From NCBI RefSeq assembly GCF_000374425.1, contig NZ_KB894370.1:1-64000 (forward strand): a DNA stretch of 64,000 nucleotides. The letters run 5' to 3'. The notes beneath the pieces were generated by a model. That model searched no databases and had not been told where the DNA came from. It saw only the letters and a program-made list of their open reading frames with translations. The DNA comes from Acinetobacter tjernbergiae DSM 14971 = CIP 107465 (GTDB lineage Bacteria > Pseudomonadota > Gammaproteobacteria > Pseudomonadales > Moraxellaceae). Both the position numbers and the translations under genes were made by a program. Of this stretch, positions 1-10,613 are shown piece by piece. The number at the start of each line of letters is the position of its first letter. Positions within the stretch are counted from its first letter, which is position 1.

Positions 1-283
1 GTTAAAGAATCAAGGTATTGATTTAATTACGTATCATCGAAAGAACATGCGGACTGTTCAACTCTGTGCACAAGATGAATATCACTTAAAACAACGTAAT
101 AAGATAGAAACGTTATTTAGCTTATTGAAAGGACAATACAATTTAGTGACGAGTAAGGCACGTAGTATTCATGGATTTCTAAGTGGGATTTATGCATCGT
201 TATGTGCATATCAATTAACCCAACGAAATAAGCCAAAAATTCAAATTATGGAATCAGTGGCTTAAACAGGATTCGGGTTATTT
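1..283 (+). mobile_element. IS982-family insertion sequence, 3' end with transposase C-terminus
   Basis: An open frame enters from the left edge and stops at 263-265. It encodes the last 88 or so residues of a transposase. The segment LKQRNKIETLFSLLKGQYN followed by SIHGFLSGIYASLCAYQL is typical of the C-terminus of IS982-family DDE transposases in Acinetobacter. The sequence just after the stop (GATTCGGGTTATT at 270-282) is the likely right terminal inverted repeat. Only the end lies inside the window, so it cannot be said whether the element is intact. No target-site duplication can be checked. Confidence 0.8.
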
Positions 284-343
284 AATATAACTTTTGTATT
301 ACTCTAATCCAAGCTACTGAACTATAATAATTTTTATTCATGA

Positions 344-796
344 CTATAAAATATTATTATAGTCATAAAAATATTCTTCATATTCCTCAATTGTCCAAAT
401 ATGACCATCTAATTTATCAATATACACCATTCCTCCAACTCTTTCTTGAATATCATTTATTATTCTATATGCCCAATATAAAGGCACTGATTGTTTTTCT
501 GAAAAACAAACTTCAAAATTATTATCATTTGCATGCTTTTGAGCAATTTTTGTTCCTTTGGCTTTATTAATATTTTTATTATCTCTATATTCGATTGGAA
601 CATTAAAAATATGTATACCTTTTGTTCTAAAGTAGCCTACGAAATGTATAAGCTTAATTCTTTTAATATTTAAATTTAAATACCCTTCATAAATTGAATG
701 CTCATCGTATTTGAAGCTATTGTCAAATAAGCTTAAATACTTAAGCTTTGGATCATTTGTTAATAAAGGAATGAACAAGTCACATGTTTTTTGCAT
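344..796 (-). CDS. hypothetical protein, AT-rich, next to an IS end
   Basis: A 150-residue protein of no family I recognise. It has no signal peptide or membrane segment. It is rich in Ile, Asn, Lys and Tyr, and the C-terminal third holds an aromatic and acidic stretch (WTIEEYEEYFYDY). The ATG at 794-796 is preceded on the minus strand by AAGG about 10 bases upstream. A perfect 10-bp inverted repeat (340-349 and 357-366) covers its stop codon. It lacks a T-run, so it is not a convincing terminator. The base composition is more AT-rich than the neighbouring metabolic genes, and the IS end lies beside it, so recent acquisition is plausible. The overlapping plus-strand frame at 340-570 is a shadow. 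Confidence 0.5.
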   Translation of the reverse strand: MQKTCDLFIPLLTNDPKLKYLSLFDNSFKYDEHSIYEGYLNLNIKRIKLIHFVGYFRTKGIHIFNVPIEYRDNKNINKAKGTKIAQKHANDNNFEVCFSEKQSVPLYWAYRIINDIQERVGGMVYIDKLDGHIWTIEEYEEYFYDYNNIL

Positions 797-988
797 TATA
801 GGAGCCTTAACTATTATTAAAATGGTTCAATAGTGTAGTTGTTTTGAATCATAATATATTTTTAATAAATTCAAAAGACTGAATGAAAAATTTCCAATTT
901 AATAAGTTTTGATATTTAACATGAGTATTGAAATCGTCAGTATTCATAATTATTAAATGAAAGTGAATTAAGTTGCTTAAATATGCTC

Positions 989-2542
989 CTACATCATCCA
1001 TTCAATTGGAAAATAGGAAACAAACTTGGTACTAAATCTTTGAAAATTAGTGCTTTCAGGATCACGGTAATGTTTTACGATTTCGCCATTTTGTTTATGT
1101 TCATACCAAACGATATTGCCATTTGAGTCAAGTTTAAGTTGATAAGCAACTTGAAGTAAGTGTTGATCAAGTAATGCCGTAATTTGATTTTGTAGCTGAT
1201 CGGATTCAACCACTAAACCGACTTCGGTGTTTAAATAAGCTGATCTTGGGTCAAAATTAAATGAACCAATAAAAACCTTACCATCTACATCAAAAAATTT
1301 AGCATGTAAACTCGAACGATTTTTACCTTTTACAGGAATCACACTACCAGTTGCGATTTCGTACCATGTTCGCTTTGTTCGTTCAATATTGGGTTTAAAT
1401 TCGTAAAGTTGAACTCCATTTTGCAAGAGTGGTTTACGATATTTACTATAAAATGAATGAACAACGGCGACATCATTTGCAACTAAGCTGTTAGTTAATA
1501 CACGAACTTTAATCCCATTATTCGAAAGTTGGCTTAAATATTCTGTTCCACGTTGTGTCGGAACAAAATAAGCAGAAACCAGTTCCATATGCTGTTCAGG
1601 TTTACCTAAGATTTTGAGCATTTGAAACGAAATCAGTTCTTGATCTTTTGCCTGATCTAAGATTTTATTGGGATGATCGGCAACGAAATGTGCCTTTGCC
1701 CATTGAATAGGATAATGCTGAAGACGTTCTTTTAAAAAGTCTTGTGCAGATTCAAGTTTATTTTCTGTCCAAGTATTGGTCTGATCAAGTTGTTCAAATT
1801 TTTCTCTAAGTTGCTCAAGCTGCTGAGGTTGTCCAGTACCAATCAATTGTGTGGTTGAATAACTTAAATCATTATCCCAAAACGCTTTAAAGCTTTGTTC
1901 TGCATGATCAACTGCGCTGCCATAGAATAAAATATCCATATCACTAAATTGAAAATAGTTACTGGCTTCAAAATACTCACTACTGATATTGCGACCACCT
2001 GTAATGGCAATTGCATCGTCTGCGATCACCAATTTATTGTGCATACGATGATTAATTTTATTTAATCGGAATAGATAATCAATCACTCTAAGATGTCTAA
2101 ATTTATAGGGATTGAAAATCCTAATTTCAAAATTTGGATGCTGTGAGAGTGCCCTCAACGTTTTATCTAGTTTTATGCCATTTTGATCATCAATGATTAA
2201 TCGAATTTTTACGCCTCTGTCGGCAGCATTCAGTAACTCATGCAACATGAGATTGCCAATCGCATCGTCTTTCCAAATATAATATTGTAAATCAATTTGA
2301 TATTTTGCATTGCGAATCAAGTGAATACGAGATGCAATACTGAGGAATGCATCATCTAATGCTAAAAAAGCAGTCAAACCTTGTTTAATATTAAGATCAG
2401 CTTGGGGATCATTCATCCACTTTGTTTTTATTGGCAAAGGCTCACTCCGATCATGGTTTTGATTAGGTGGCAAAGCACAAGCGCTTAGCCCTAGTACCAT
2501 AACAATCGTTATACTTTTAAGGTGGTATAAATTCTTTATCAT
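989..2542 (-). CDS. phospholipase D / cardiolipin synthase-like lipoprotein
   Basis: A 517-residue phospholipase-D superfamily protein with both HKD signatures. The first is HNKLVIADD near residues 168-176, followed by TGGRNISSEYF. The second is LHAKFFDVDGKVFIGSFNFD in the last quarter. The N-terminus is a lipoprotein signal ending GLSAC, with Cys22 as the expected lipidation site, so the enzyme should be membrane-anchored on the periplasmic side. The family includes ClsC-type cardiolipin synthases and secreted phospholipases D. The length and two complete HKD motifs fit a ClsC-like phosphatidyltransferase or hydrolase, but the substrate cannot be told from sequence. It is transcribed alone, divergently from frmA. 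Confidence 0.88.
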   Translation of the reverse strand: MIKNLYHLKSITIVMVLGLSACALPPNQNHDRSEPLPIKTKWMNDPQADLNIKQGLTAFLALDDAFLSIASRIHLIRNAKYQIDLQYYIWKDDAIGNLMLHELLNAADRGVKIRLIIDDQNGIKLDKTLRALSQHPNFEIRIFNPYKFRHLRVIDYLFRLNKINHRMHNKLVIADDAIAITGGRNISSEYFEASNYFQFSDMDILFYGSAVDHAEQSFKAFWDNDLSYSTTQLIGTGQPQQLEQLREKFEQLDQTNTWTENKLESAQDFLKERLQHYPIQWAKAHFVADHPNKILDQAKDQELISFQMLKILGKPEQHMELVSAYFVPTQRGTEYLSQLSNNGIKVRVLTNSLVANDVAVVHSFYSKYRKPLLQNGVQLYEFKPNIERTKRTWYEIATGSVIPVKGKNRSSLHAKFFDVDGKVFIGSFNFDPRSAYLNTEVGLVVESDQLQNQITALLDQHLLQVAYQLKLDSNGNIVWYEHKQNGEIVKHYRDPESTNFQRFSTKFVSYFPIEWMM

Positions 2543-2643
2543 TTTTATCGTGAAATGTTGTTTACTTGTGTAAAGATAGCACTACATGTACTTGAAGATG
2601 TTGAATATCAGCATAAAATCAGTTAACTGTTACACAAACATAA

Positions 2644-3783
<1,140 letters not shown>

Positions 3784-3796
3784 TTGTGAATGTTTG

Positions 3797-3830
3797 GATT
3801 TGATGATGTGTAGCGCATCATCAAATCTTT
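3797..3830 (+). terminator. Rho-independent terminator after frmA
   Basis: A perfect 12-bp inverted repeat (3797-3808 with 3816-3827, GATTTGATGATG arm) with a 7-base loop is followed by TTT. It lies 13 bases after the frmA stop. Confidence 0.7.
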
Positions 3831-3842
3831 GAGTATAAGTTG

Positions 3843-4199
3843 ATGTTAAAACCACGTTTAAAATTACATGTCCGAATCTTAGCCGAAGAGCAAATTGCCT
3901 TTGGTCCAGGTAAAGCTGAGTTACTTGAAGCAATTCAACGTACAGGCTCAATTTCTCAAGCCGCGAAATCAATGGAGATGAGTTATCGTCGTGCTTGGCA
4001 ACTGGTGGATACTATGAATCAATGTTTTCACTCTCATCTTGTTGAGACTCAAACAGGTGGAACGCATGGTGGTGGTGCTGTAGTGACAGAGTTTGGACAA
4101 ATGATATTAAAAAAATTTAGGGCGATGGAACAGCATGCGCTTCAAACGTTAGAGTCTGAATTTCAAGATATATCTAATCATTTAAAAATTAATAAATAA
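3843..4199 (+). CDS. ModE-type winged-helix regulator (DNA-binding domain only)
   Basis: 118 residues if the ATG at 3843 is used; an overlapping TTG precedes it by one codon. It matches the N-terminal LysR-like winged-helix domain of ModE: FGPGKAELLEAIQRTGSISQAAKSMEMSYRRAWQLVD is the helix-turn-helix and VETQTGGTHGGGAVVTEFGQ is the wing. The molybdate-binding MOP domains of full ModE (about 260 residues) are absent. One-domain ModE homologues are common and often lie near molybdenum or metal genes, but no such genes are visible here. Target and ligand are unknown. Confidence 0.8.
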   Translation: MLKPRLKLHVRILAEEQIAFGPGKAELLEAIQRTGSISQAAKSMEMSYRRAWQLVDTMNQCFHSHLVETQTGGTHGGGAVVTEFGQMILKKFRAMEQHALQTLESEFQDISNHLKINK

Positions 4200-4281
4200 T
4201 CCATAAATATCATTTGTTTAATATGTAAATTTCAGCACTTTTAAAGTGAAGAAAATGATATTTGCTGAATTATGGAGCAAG

Positions 4282-4298
4282 TGCATTAAAATAATGCC
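4282..4298. promoter_or_regulatory. candidate NtrC-like enhancer site upstream of atzF
   Basis: A 7-3-7 dyad, TGCATTA-AAA-TAATGCC, has the same layout as NtrC sites (TGCACYA-N3-TRGTGCA type) and shares their outer TGC. Its centre is about 118 bp upstream of the start expected from the sigma-54 promoter at 4383, which is a normal enhancer distance. The inner bases deviate from the enteric consensus, so this is an inference from position and symmetry. Confidence 0.4.
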
Positions 4299-4381
4299 TT
4301 TTAAGCACCAAGATTAAAGTTAGAAAAAATAGTGTATCTATAAAATAAAATAAGTATCTGATTTATAAATATAAAATAAAT

Positions 4382-4398
4382 TGGCATGTTTTCTGCAT
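4382..4398 (+). promoter_or_regulatory. sigma-54 promoter of the urea amidolyase operon
   Basis: The sequence TGGCATG-TTTT-CTGCAT has GG at 4383-4384 and GC at 4395-4396, separated by exactly 10 bp, as sigma-54 (RpoN) promoters require. Predicted transcription starts near 4408, 30 bases before the atzF ATG. RpoN control fits nitrogen-limitation induction of urea use. Confidence 0.8.
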
Positions 4399-4437
4399 TT
4401 TAAAAATCAAACTTGTATACAAGATGGGATTCATAAA

Positions 4438-6264
4438 ATGCATAAGACAAAAACTTTAGGCTGGACGATCTCAGAATGGCAAACTGCCTATTTGGAAGAT
4501 GAGATTCAGCTCAATACTTTAAAAGAATTAGTTGCATCAATTGATCCTCAAGACAATGCATGGATTTCAATTGCGACGGTAGAACAGATTGAACAGCAAA
4601 TTCAATTTCTCAATGAATTAAGCAAAGAAGCTGAAAGTTTAGAAAAACAATTTCCACTCTACGGCGTTCCGTTTGCAGTAAAAGATAATATTGATGTTGC
4701 AGGATTTGTAACTACCGCAGCTTGTAAGGCTTTAACTACAGTTGCCGTACAAGATGCTGAAACAGTGTGTTTGTTAAAGCAAGCGGGTGCAATCATAATT
4801 GGCAAAACCAATCTTGATCAGTTTGCAACGGGTTTAGTGGGAACACGTTCACCTTTTGGTGCTGTACCAAACAGTTTTAAACCTGAATATATCAGTGGTG
4901 GATCAAGTTCTGGCTCAGCAAGTGTAGTTGCTCGTGGATTTGTCCCATTTGCATTAGGTACAGACACCGCAGGTTCAGGGCGTGTACCAGCAGCATTTAA
5001 CAATATTGTTGGGCTAAAACCAACCAAAGGGCGTTTTTCAAATCGTGGTTTATTGCCTGCATGTAAAAGTCTAGATTGTATTTCGATCTTTGCTTTAACC
5101 GTTGTAGACGCAGACTTGGTTGCAAATGTTTTAGAAGCATATGATCCATTGGACAGTTATTCACGTAAGCATCCTAAAAATGTCCCAGTGTATTTCTCTA
5201 GCAAATTAAAATTTGCCATTCCAGAAAAACTAAATTTCTTTGGTGATGAACAGGCTGAAAAAGCATTTCAGCAAACTGTCCAATTAATTAAATCATTAAA
5301 TGCTGAAATAACTAAAATTGATTTTACAGATTTCGAGCAATTGGCAGCGCAACTTTATCAAGGTTCATGGGTGGCAGAACGAACCGCAGCTGTTGAAAAT
5401 TTACTCAACAGCAATACTGACGATTTTGATCCAACGGTATTAGACATTATTAAAAACGGCGAAAAGTATTCAGCGGTGGATGCTTACAATGCAGAATATT
5501 TAAAACAAGATTTAGCGCGAAAAATCCAACAACGATTGGCTGAATTTGATGCCTTAATTGTTCCAACTGCACCTACAATTTATACCATTGAGCAGCTTGA
5601 ACAAAATCCGATTGAATATAACGCTCGTTTGGGAACATATACCAATTTTACCAATTTAGCCGATCTCAGTGCGCTTGCTTTGCCAGCAGGGTTTAGAGCT
5701 GACCATTTACCATTTGGAATCACTCTAATTGCCCCAGCTTGGCATGATGCGGCATTGGTTCATTTCGGTAAAGCTTGGCAAAACTATCTTGCACTGAAAT
5801 TAGGGGCATTGGATAAAGCTCTGCCTTTAAGTTCTGCTACACCTATTTCGCAACATCATATTCGTGTTGCAGTCGTTGGGGCGCATTTGACAGGTATGCC
5901 ATTAAATTTCCAACTCACCACACGTGATGCTGTGCATATCGAAACCACAACAACCTCTCAAAATTATGCGCTGTATGCCTTGAATGGCACTATTCCCCCG
6001 AAACCCGGCTTAGCACGTCAGCAAGATGGTCAAAGCATTATTGTAGAACTTTGGGATGTCCCAACTGCTCGATTTGGTGAGTTTGTGGCTGAAATTCCGA
6101 CACCTTTAGGAATGGGTAATGTCGAGTTAGAAGATGGGCGCTGGGTGAAGGGTTTTATCTGTGAGCCTTATGGCATAGATGATGCAGAGAATATTAGTCA
6201 TTTTGGTGGGTGGAGAGCCTATATCCAGCATCGTAATAGCCAAGCAGCAAACACAGCGAATTAA
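4438..6264 (+). CDS. atzF: allophanate hydrolase
   Basis: A 608-residue amidase-signature enzyme that hydrolyses allophanate to ammonia and CO2, the second half of ATP-dependent urea degradation. The Ser-Ser-Lys machinery is visible: Lys82 in VPFAVKDNIDVAG, Ser in the GGSSSGS loop (about 154-160) and nucleophile Ser180 in DTAGSGRVPA. The C-terminal about 130 residues form the small AtzF-type domain (PTARFGEFVAEIPTPLGMGNVEL). The open frame extends upstream to a TTG at 4381, but that codon lies inside the sigma-54 promoter. The ATG at 4438 gives the usual family length and is used here. Urea carboxylase follows 15 bases after the stop. Confidence 0.93.
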   Translation: MHKTKTLGWTISEWQTAYLEDEIQLNTLKELVASIDPQDNAWISIATVEQIEQQIQFLNELSKEAESLEKQFPLYGVPFAVKDNIDVAGFVTTAACKALTTVAVQDAETVCLLKQAGAIIIGKTNLDQFATGLVGTRSPFGAVPNSFKPEYISGGSSSGSASVVARGFVPFALGTDTAGSGRVPAAFNNIVGLKPTKGRFSNRGLLPACKSLDCISIFALTVVDADLVANVLEAYDPLDSYSRKHPKNVPVYFSSKLKFAIPEKLNFFGDEQAEKAFQQTVQLIKSLNAEITKIDFTDFEQLAAQLYQGSWVAERTAAVENLLNSNTDDFDPTVLDIIKNGEKYSAVDAYNAEYLKQDLARKIQQRLAEFDALIVPTAPTIYTIEQLEQNPIEYNARLGTYTNFTNLADLSALALPAGFRADHLPFGITLIAPAWHDAALVHFGKAWQNYLALKLGALDKALPLSSATPISQHHIRVAVVGAHLTGMPLNFQLTTRDAVHIETTTTSQNYALYALNGTIPPKPGLARQQDGQSIIVELWDVPTARFGEFVAEIPTPLGMGNVELEDGRWVKGFICEPYGIDDAENISHFGGWRAYIQHRNSQAANTAN

Positions 6265-6279
6265 TTGGGGGAAATCATC

Positions 6280-9200
6280 ATGTTTAAAACTGTACTTATT
6301 GCAAACCGTGGTGAAATTGCTGTTCGAGCGATTCGCACACTTAAAAAATTAGGCGTAACCAGTGTTGCTGTGTATTCGGATAGTGATCGTTATGCGCAAC
6401 ATGTTGAAGATGCTGATATTGCAATTGCATTAGACGGTTTAAAGCCTGCCGATACTTATTTGAGTATCGAAAAATTAATTCTGGCAGCTAAACAAACTGG
6501 TGCTGAGGCAATCTTTCCGGGGTATGGCTTTCTTTCTGAAAGTGCTGATTTTGCTCGTGCTTGCGAAGAAAATAATATTGCCTTTATGGGGCCAACAGCA
6601 GAGCAAATTCTGGAATTTGGTTTAAAGCATCGTGCTCGTGAATTGGCTGCCGCTGCCAATGTGCCAATGACTCCGGGAACTGGATTGCTGGATAGTCTAG
6701 AAGAAGCCCTTACGGAGGCAGATCGTATTGGTTATCCAATTATGCTGAAAAGTACTGCTGGCGGTGGTGGTATTGGTTTGACTCGTTGTGATACGCCGCA
6801 AGGCTTGACCGATGCTTACGAAAGTGTAAAACGTTTGGGCGAACAATTCTTTAAGGATGCAGGCGTATTTATTGAATGCTTTATTGATAAAGCACGTCAT
6901 GTTGAAGTACAAATTTTTGGTGATGGAAAAGGGCAAGTCGTTGCCTTTGGTGAGCGTGATTGTTCTTTGCAACGTCGTAACCAAAAAGTAGTAGAGGAAA
7001 CGCCTGCCGCAAATTTACCTGAAGCGACACGTAAAAAACTGCATCAGGCAGCTGTAGAACTGGGGAAATCCGTTAATTATCGTAGTGCAGGAACGGTTGA
7101 GTTTATTTACGATGCCAATCGAGATGAGTTTTATTTTCTTGAAGTGAATACGCGTTTACAGGTTGAACATCCAGTCACTGAAATGGTGACAGGTCTAGAC
7201 TTGATTGAATGCATGCTCAAAGTGGCTGCTGGTGATGAACTTGATTGGGTATATCTCAGCAATATTCAGCCTAAAGGTGCAGCGATTGAGGTTCGTGTTT
7301 ATGCCGAAGACCCTGTGAAAAATTTTCAACCCAGTCCTGGTGTGCTGACAGAGGTTGCATTTCCAGAGGATACACGTGTTGATACTTGGGTAAAAACGGG
7401 CACAGAGATTTCTCAATACTTCGACCCGATGATTGCCAAAATTATTGTACATGCTGATGATCGTGCCAGTGCTATTGAAAAATTAAAGCATGTATTGGCT
7501 GAAACACGCTTGAACGGTATCAGCACAAACTTAGATTACGCACGTGCCATTGTTTCAGATCAGCGCTTTGAATCTATGCAAATTTGGACAAGAATGTTGG
7601 ATGATTTCAACTACACGCCAAACGTGATTGAAGTGGTTCAAGCAGGGACGTTGAGTTCAATTCAAGATTATCCGGGTCGTACGGGCTATTGGGATATTGG
7701 TGTACCGCCATCAGGTCCGATGGATGATTATGCATTTCAGCTTGCTAATCGTATTGTTGGAAATGATACTAAAGCCGCAGGTTTTGAGTTTACCTTAGTT
7801 GGGCCGACTTTAAAGTTTCATACAGATACAACCATTGCTTTGGCTGGTGCAAGCTGTACTACATTGTTAGATGATCAGGAAATTGATTTTTGGCAACCTG
7901 TTGAAGTTAAGGCAGGACAAATTCTAAAAATCGGTCAAGTTGAATCAGGTTGCCGTACATATTTAGCGGTACGAAATGGTTTGGATGTTCCAGTATATTT
8001 GGGCAGTCGCTCTACCTTTGCGCTTGGTAATTTTGGTGGTCATGCAGGTCGTACCTTACGTGTCGGCGACATGATTAAAATGGTTGATCCAGCATTTGCA
8101 AGTGCAGAACTGCCACTTGCTCATGATGAACCTCAAGCATTGTCGGCTAACTTGATTCCTGAATACACTAATGAATGGGAAATCGCGGTGTTATATGGTC
8201 CGCATGGCGCACCAGATTTCTTTAAACCTGAATATGTAGAAGAGTTTTTTGCATCAGAGTGGACAGTTCATTTTAACTCAAATCGTTTAGGCGTGCGTTT
8301 GTCAGGCCCAACACCAAGTTGGGCTAGAGAAAATGGCGGTGAAGCAGGTTTACACCCATCCAATGTCCATGACTGTGAATATGCGATCGGTGCAATTAAC
8401 TTCACAGGCGATTTCCCTGTGATTCTGGCAAAAGATGGTCCAAGTTTAGGCGGTTTCGTTTGTCCTGTGACGATTGCCAAAGCAGAACTTTGGAAAGTGG
8501 GACAACTTAAAGCTGATGATAAAATTCGTTTCTATCCTATTAGTGTTGAACATGCCAATGAGCTTGAACGTCAGCAAATTGAAAATATCCAAAACTTTGC
8601 CGAAGCAAGTAAAGTTGTAGAGACGATTGAGCCAATTCAAGAGGTTGTCAGTACGATTTTGGCACAACGTGAACCAACTGAATTGTCACCAAAAACAGTA
8701 TATCGCCAAGCAGGTGATAGTTATATCCTCTTAGAGTATGGCGAAAATGTTCTAGATTTAGCTTTACGTTTACGTGTGCATCAATTGATTCAAATGATTC
8801 GTGATGCAAAAATTGCAGGCGTATTGGAACTGTCACCGGGTGTTCGTTCACTACAGATTAAATACGATGGCTTAGTAATTCCACAGTCACAATTGATTGC
8901 TCAATTAATTCAACTCGAAGAAGAGATGGGCGATTTGAGCCAATTGAAAATCCCATCTCGTATCGTACATTTGCCGATGGCATTTGAAGACAGTGCGACT
9001 TTAGGAGCTGTAGAACGCTATCAAGAAAGTGTTTGCTCTAAAGCACCTTGGTTGCCAAATAACGTTGACTTTATCCAACGCATTAATGGTTTGGCAGATC
9101 GAAATGAAGTTAAAGATATTATTTTTGATGCGAACTATTTAATTCTTGGCTTGGGTGATGTGTATTTAACGGCACCTTGTGCTGTGCCGATCGATCCACG

Positions 9201-9885
9201 CCATCGTTTACTCAGTTCTAAATATAATCCAGCACGTACCTTTACAGCAGAGGGAACAGTTGGTATTGGTGGTATGTACATGTGTATCTACGGCATGGAT
9301 TCACCGGGCGGCTATCAATTGATAGGACGTACTTTACCAATTTGGAACAAGTTTAAGAAAAACAAACAATTTGGCGATAAACAATGGTTCTTACAATTCT
9401 TTGATCAGATCAAATATTTTGAAGTGACAGAAGAAGAACTGAATCAATGGCGTGCTGACTTTGAAAATGGTCGTGCTGAGATCAAGATTGAAGAAACAGA
9501 ATTCGATTATGCGGATTATATAAAATTTTTAGATGATGAAGCTGAGAGTATTGCCGAGTTTAAAGCTAAGCAACAACAAGCATTTACGACTGAAGTTGAT
9601 CGTTGGAAAGAGGAGTTCGCGGCTCAACCTGAAGAACAGATTCAAGAAAATAACCATGCTGATTACAGTCATTTACCATCGTTAAATGCATCAATGACAG
9701 GTAATATCTGGAAAATCTTTGTTGAATATGGTCAAGAGGTTAAAAAAGGTGAAACCGTTGCTATTATTGAAGCAATGAAAATGGAACTTCCTGTTTATGC
9801 AGAAGAAGATGGCATTGTAAAAGCCATTATTTGTCGAGCAGGGCAAACTGTACATAGTGGTGAACCACTGGTTTATATGGAATAA
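6280..9885 (+). CDS. uca: urea carboxylase (biotin-dependent)
   Basis: A 1201-residue multidomain enzyme that carboxylates urea to allophanate using ATP and bicarbonate. In order: biotin carboxylase (about 1-450; KSTAGGGGIGL ATP-grasp loop, EVNTRLQVEHPVTE), a carboxyltransferase made of fused KipA/KipI-like parts (about 460-1060; ETIQEV linker, SVVLSPG-like LELSPGVRSLQIKYDG), and a C-terminal biotinyl domain with EAMKMELPV, biotin on Lys1167. The ATG at 6280 has GGGGGA eight bases upstream; the in-frame TTG at 6265 is not a likely start. Some homologues are guanidine carboxylases, but the direct coupling to allophanate hydrolase and the absence of carboxyguanidine deiminase genes favour urea. 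Confidence 0.93.
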   Translation: MFKTVLIANRGEIAVRAIRTLKKLGVTSVAVYSDSDRYAQHVEDADIAIALDGLKPADTYLSIEKLILAAKQTGAEAIFPGYGFLSESADFARACEENNIAFMGPTAEQILEFGLKHRARELAAAANVPMTPGTGLLDSLEEALTEADRIGYPIMLKSTAGGGGIGLTRCDTPQGLTDAYESVKRLGEQFFKDAGVFIECFIDKARHVEVQIFGDGKGQVVAFGERDCSLQRRNQKVVEETPAANLPEATRKKLHQAAVELGKSVNYRSAGTVEFIYDANRDEFYFLEVNTRLQVEHPVTEMVTGLDLIECMLKVAAGDELDWVYLSNIQPKGAAIEVRVYAEDPVKNFQPSPGVLTEVAFPEDTRVDTWVKTGTEISQYFDPMIAKIIVHADDRASAIEKLKHVLAETRLNGISTNLDYARAIVSDQRFESMQIWTRMLDDFNYTPNVIEVVQAGTLSSIQDYPGRTGYWDIGVPPSGPMDDYAFQLANRIVGNDTKAAGFEFTLVGPTLKFHTDTTIALAGASCTTLLDDQEIDFWQPVEVKAGQILKIGQVESGCRTYLAVRNGLDVPVYLGSRSTFALGNFGGHAGRTLRVGDMIKMVDPAFASAELPLAHDEPQALSANLIPEYTNEWEIAVLYGPHGAPDFFKPEYVEEFFASEWTVHFNSNRLGVRLSGPTPSWARENGGEAGLHPSNVHDCEYAIGAINFTGDFPVILAKDGPSLGGFVCPVTIAKAELWKVGQLKADDKIRFYPISVEHANELERQQIENIQNFAEASKVVETIEPIQEVVSTILAQREPTELSPKTVYRQAGDSYILLEYGENVLDLALRLRVHQLIQMIRDAKIAGVLELSPGVRSLQIKYDGLVIPQSQLIAQLIQLEEEMGDLSQLKIPSRIVHLPMAFEDSATLGAVERYQESVCSKAPWLPNNVDFIQRINGLADRNEVKDIIFDANYLILGLGDVYLTAPCAVPIDPRHRLLSSKYNPARTFTAEGTVGIGGMYMCIYGMDSPGGYQLIGRTLPIWNKFKKNKQFGDKQWFLQFFDQIKYFEVTEEELNQWRADFENGRAEIKIEETEFDYADYIKFLDDEAESIAEFKAKQQQAFTTEVDRWKEEFAAQPEEQIQENNHADYSHLPSLNASMTGNIWKIFVEYGQEVKKGETVAIIEAMKMELPVYAEEDGIVKAIICRAGQTVHSGEPLVYME

Positions 9886-9896
9886 GGCAAGGTTAC

Positions 9897-10592
9897 ATGA
9901 AAGAAATCAAAATAAAAACAACGAAAAGCTCAGACAATTTGTCTGAGCTGGTTTACCAACGCATTAAGAATGATATCTTTGATTTCAAACTGATGCCGGG
10001 TGAACGTTTTACAGAATCCGAAGTTGCAAAAGCCTATGATGTCAGTCGTACCCCAATCCGACAAGCGCTGTATCGTTTGCAACAAGAGGGTTATGTTGAT
10101 GTGAGTTTTCGTAGCGGTTGGCAAATCCGACCGCTCAATTTTCGTTATTATGAAGAACTTTATGATGTGCGGATCGTATTAGAAAAAGATTCCATTCGTA
10201 AACTTTGCCAGATTGATCATCAAAACTCGGTTGAATTATCTGTTTTAAAAGATTTATGGCTGGTTGAACCTCATCAATACCTAAAAGACATTAAACAACT
10301 GTCACAACAAGATGAAGATTTCCATTGCGCTTTAGTTCGTGCCTCTGGAAATAATGAAATGGCAAGAATTCATCGTGATTTGAGTGAGCGAATTCGTATT
10401 ATCCGTCGTTTAGATTTCTCTAAAGATTACCGTGTTGAAGCGACTTATCAGGAGCATCAAAAAATACTAGGTTATATTTTTAATCGTAAAGTAGATGAAG
10501 CCATTCAAGCGATTGAAGCACATATTATGCAAAGTCGTGATGAAGTGAAAAAAATTACTTTACAGATGTTGGATTCGAGTCAGTTTTATTGA
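9897..10592 (+). CDS. GntR/FadR-family regulator of the urea operon
   Basis: 231 residues. The N-terminal winged helix carries the GntR motif LMPGERFTESEVAKAYDVSRTPIRQALYRLQQEGYVDV (about 35-72). The rest is an FCD-type all-helical effector domain, with acidic and His positions (EDFHCALVRASGNNEM, YQEHQKIL) that often bind a metal and a carboxylate. It begins 11 bases after uca and is therefore the third gene of the operon. It probably regulates urea or allophanate use in addition to RpoN control. The operator and effector are not identifiable from the window. Confidence 0.88.
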   Translation: MKEIKIKTTKSSDNLSELVYQRIKNDIFDFKLMPGERFTESEVAKAYDVSRTPIRQALYRLQQEGYVDVSFRSGWQIRPLNFRYYEELYDVRIVLEKDSIRKLCQIDHQNSVELSVLKDLWLVEPHQYLKDIKQLSQQDEDFHCALVRASGNNEMARIHRDLSERIRIIRRLDFSKDYRVEATYQEHQKILGYIFNRKVDEAIQAIEAHIMQSRDEVKKITLQMLDSSQFY

Positions 10593-10613
10593 TTAATAAA
10601 TTTAGGATTATGA

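Noticed and set aside
340..570. Plus-strand 76-codon frame opposite the hypothetical gene at 344-796
   Set aside because: Its composition is that of an antisense shadow of an AT-rich gene. The minus-strand frame is twice as long and has a ribosome site.
4200..4437. Guanidine (ykkC-type) riboswitch before the carboxylase operon
   Set aside because: Carboxylases of this family can act on guanidine and are then often riboswitch-controlled. No such conserved structure was recognised, and the spacer is explained by a sigma-54 promoter.
6456..9200. Minus-strand and other-frame open frames inside the urea carboxylase gene
   Set aside because: They are shadows of the large real gene, with no ribosome sites or family resemblance. 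The same applies to similar frames within other genes.
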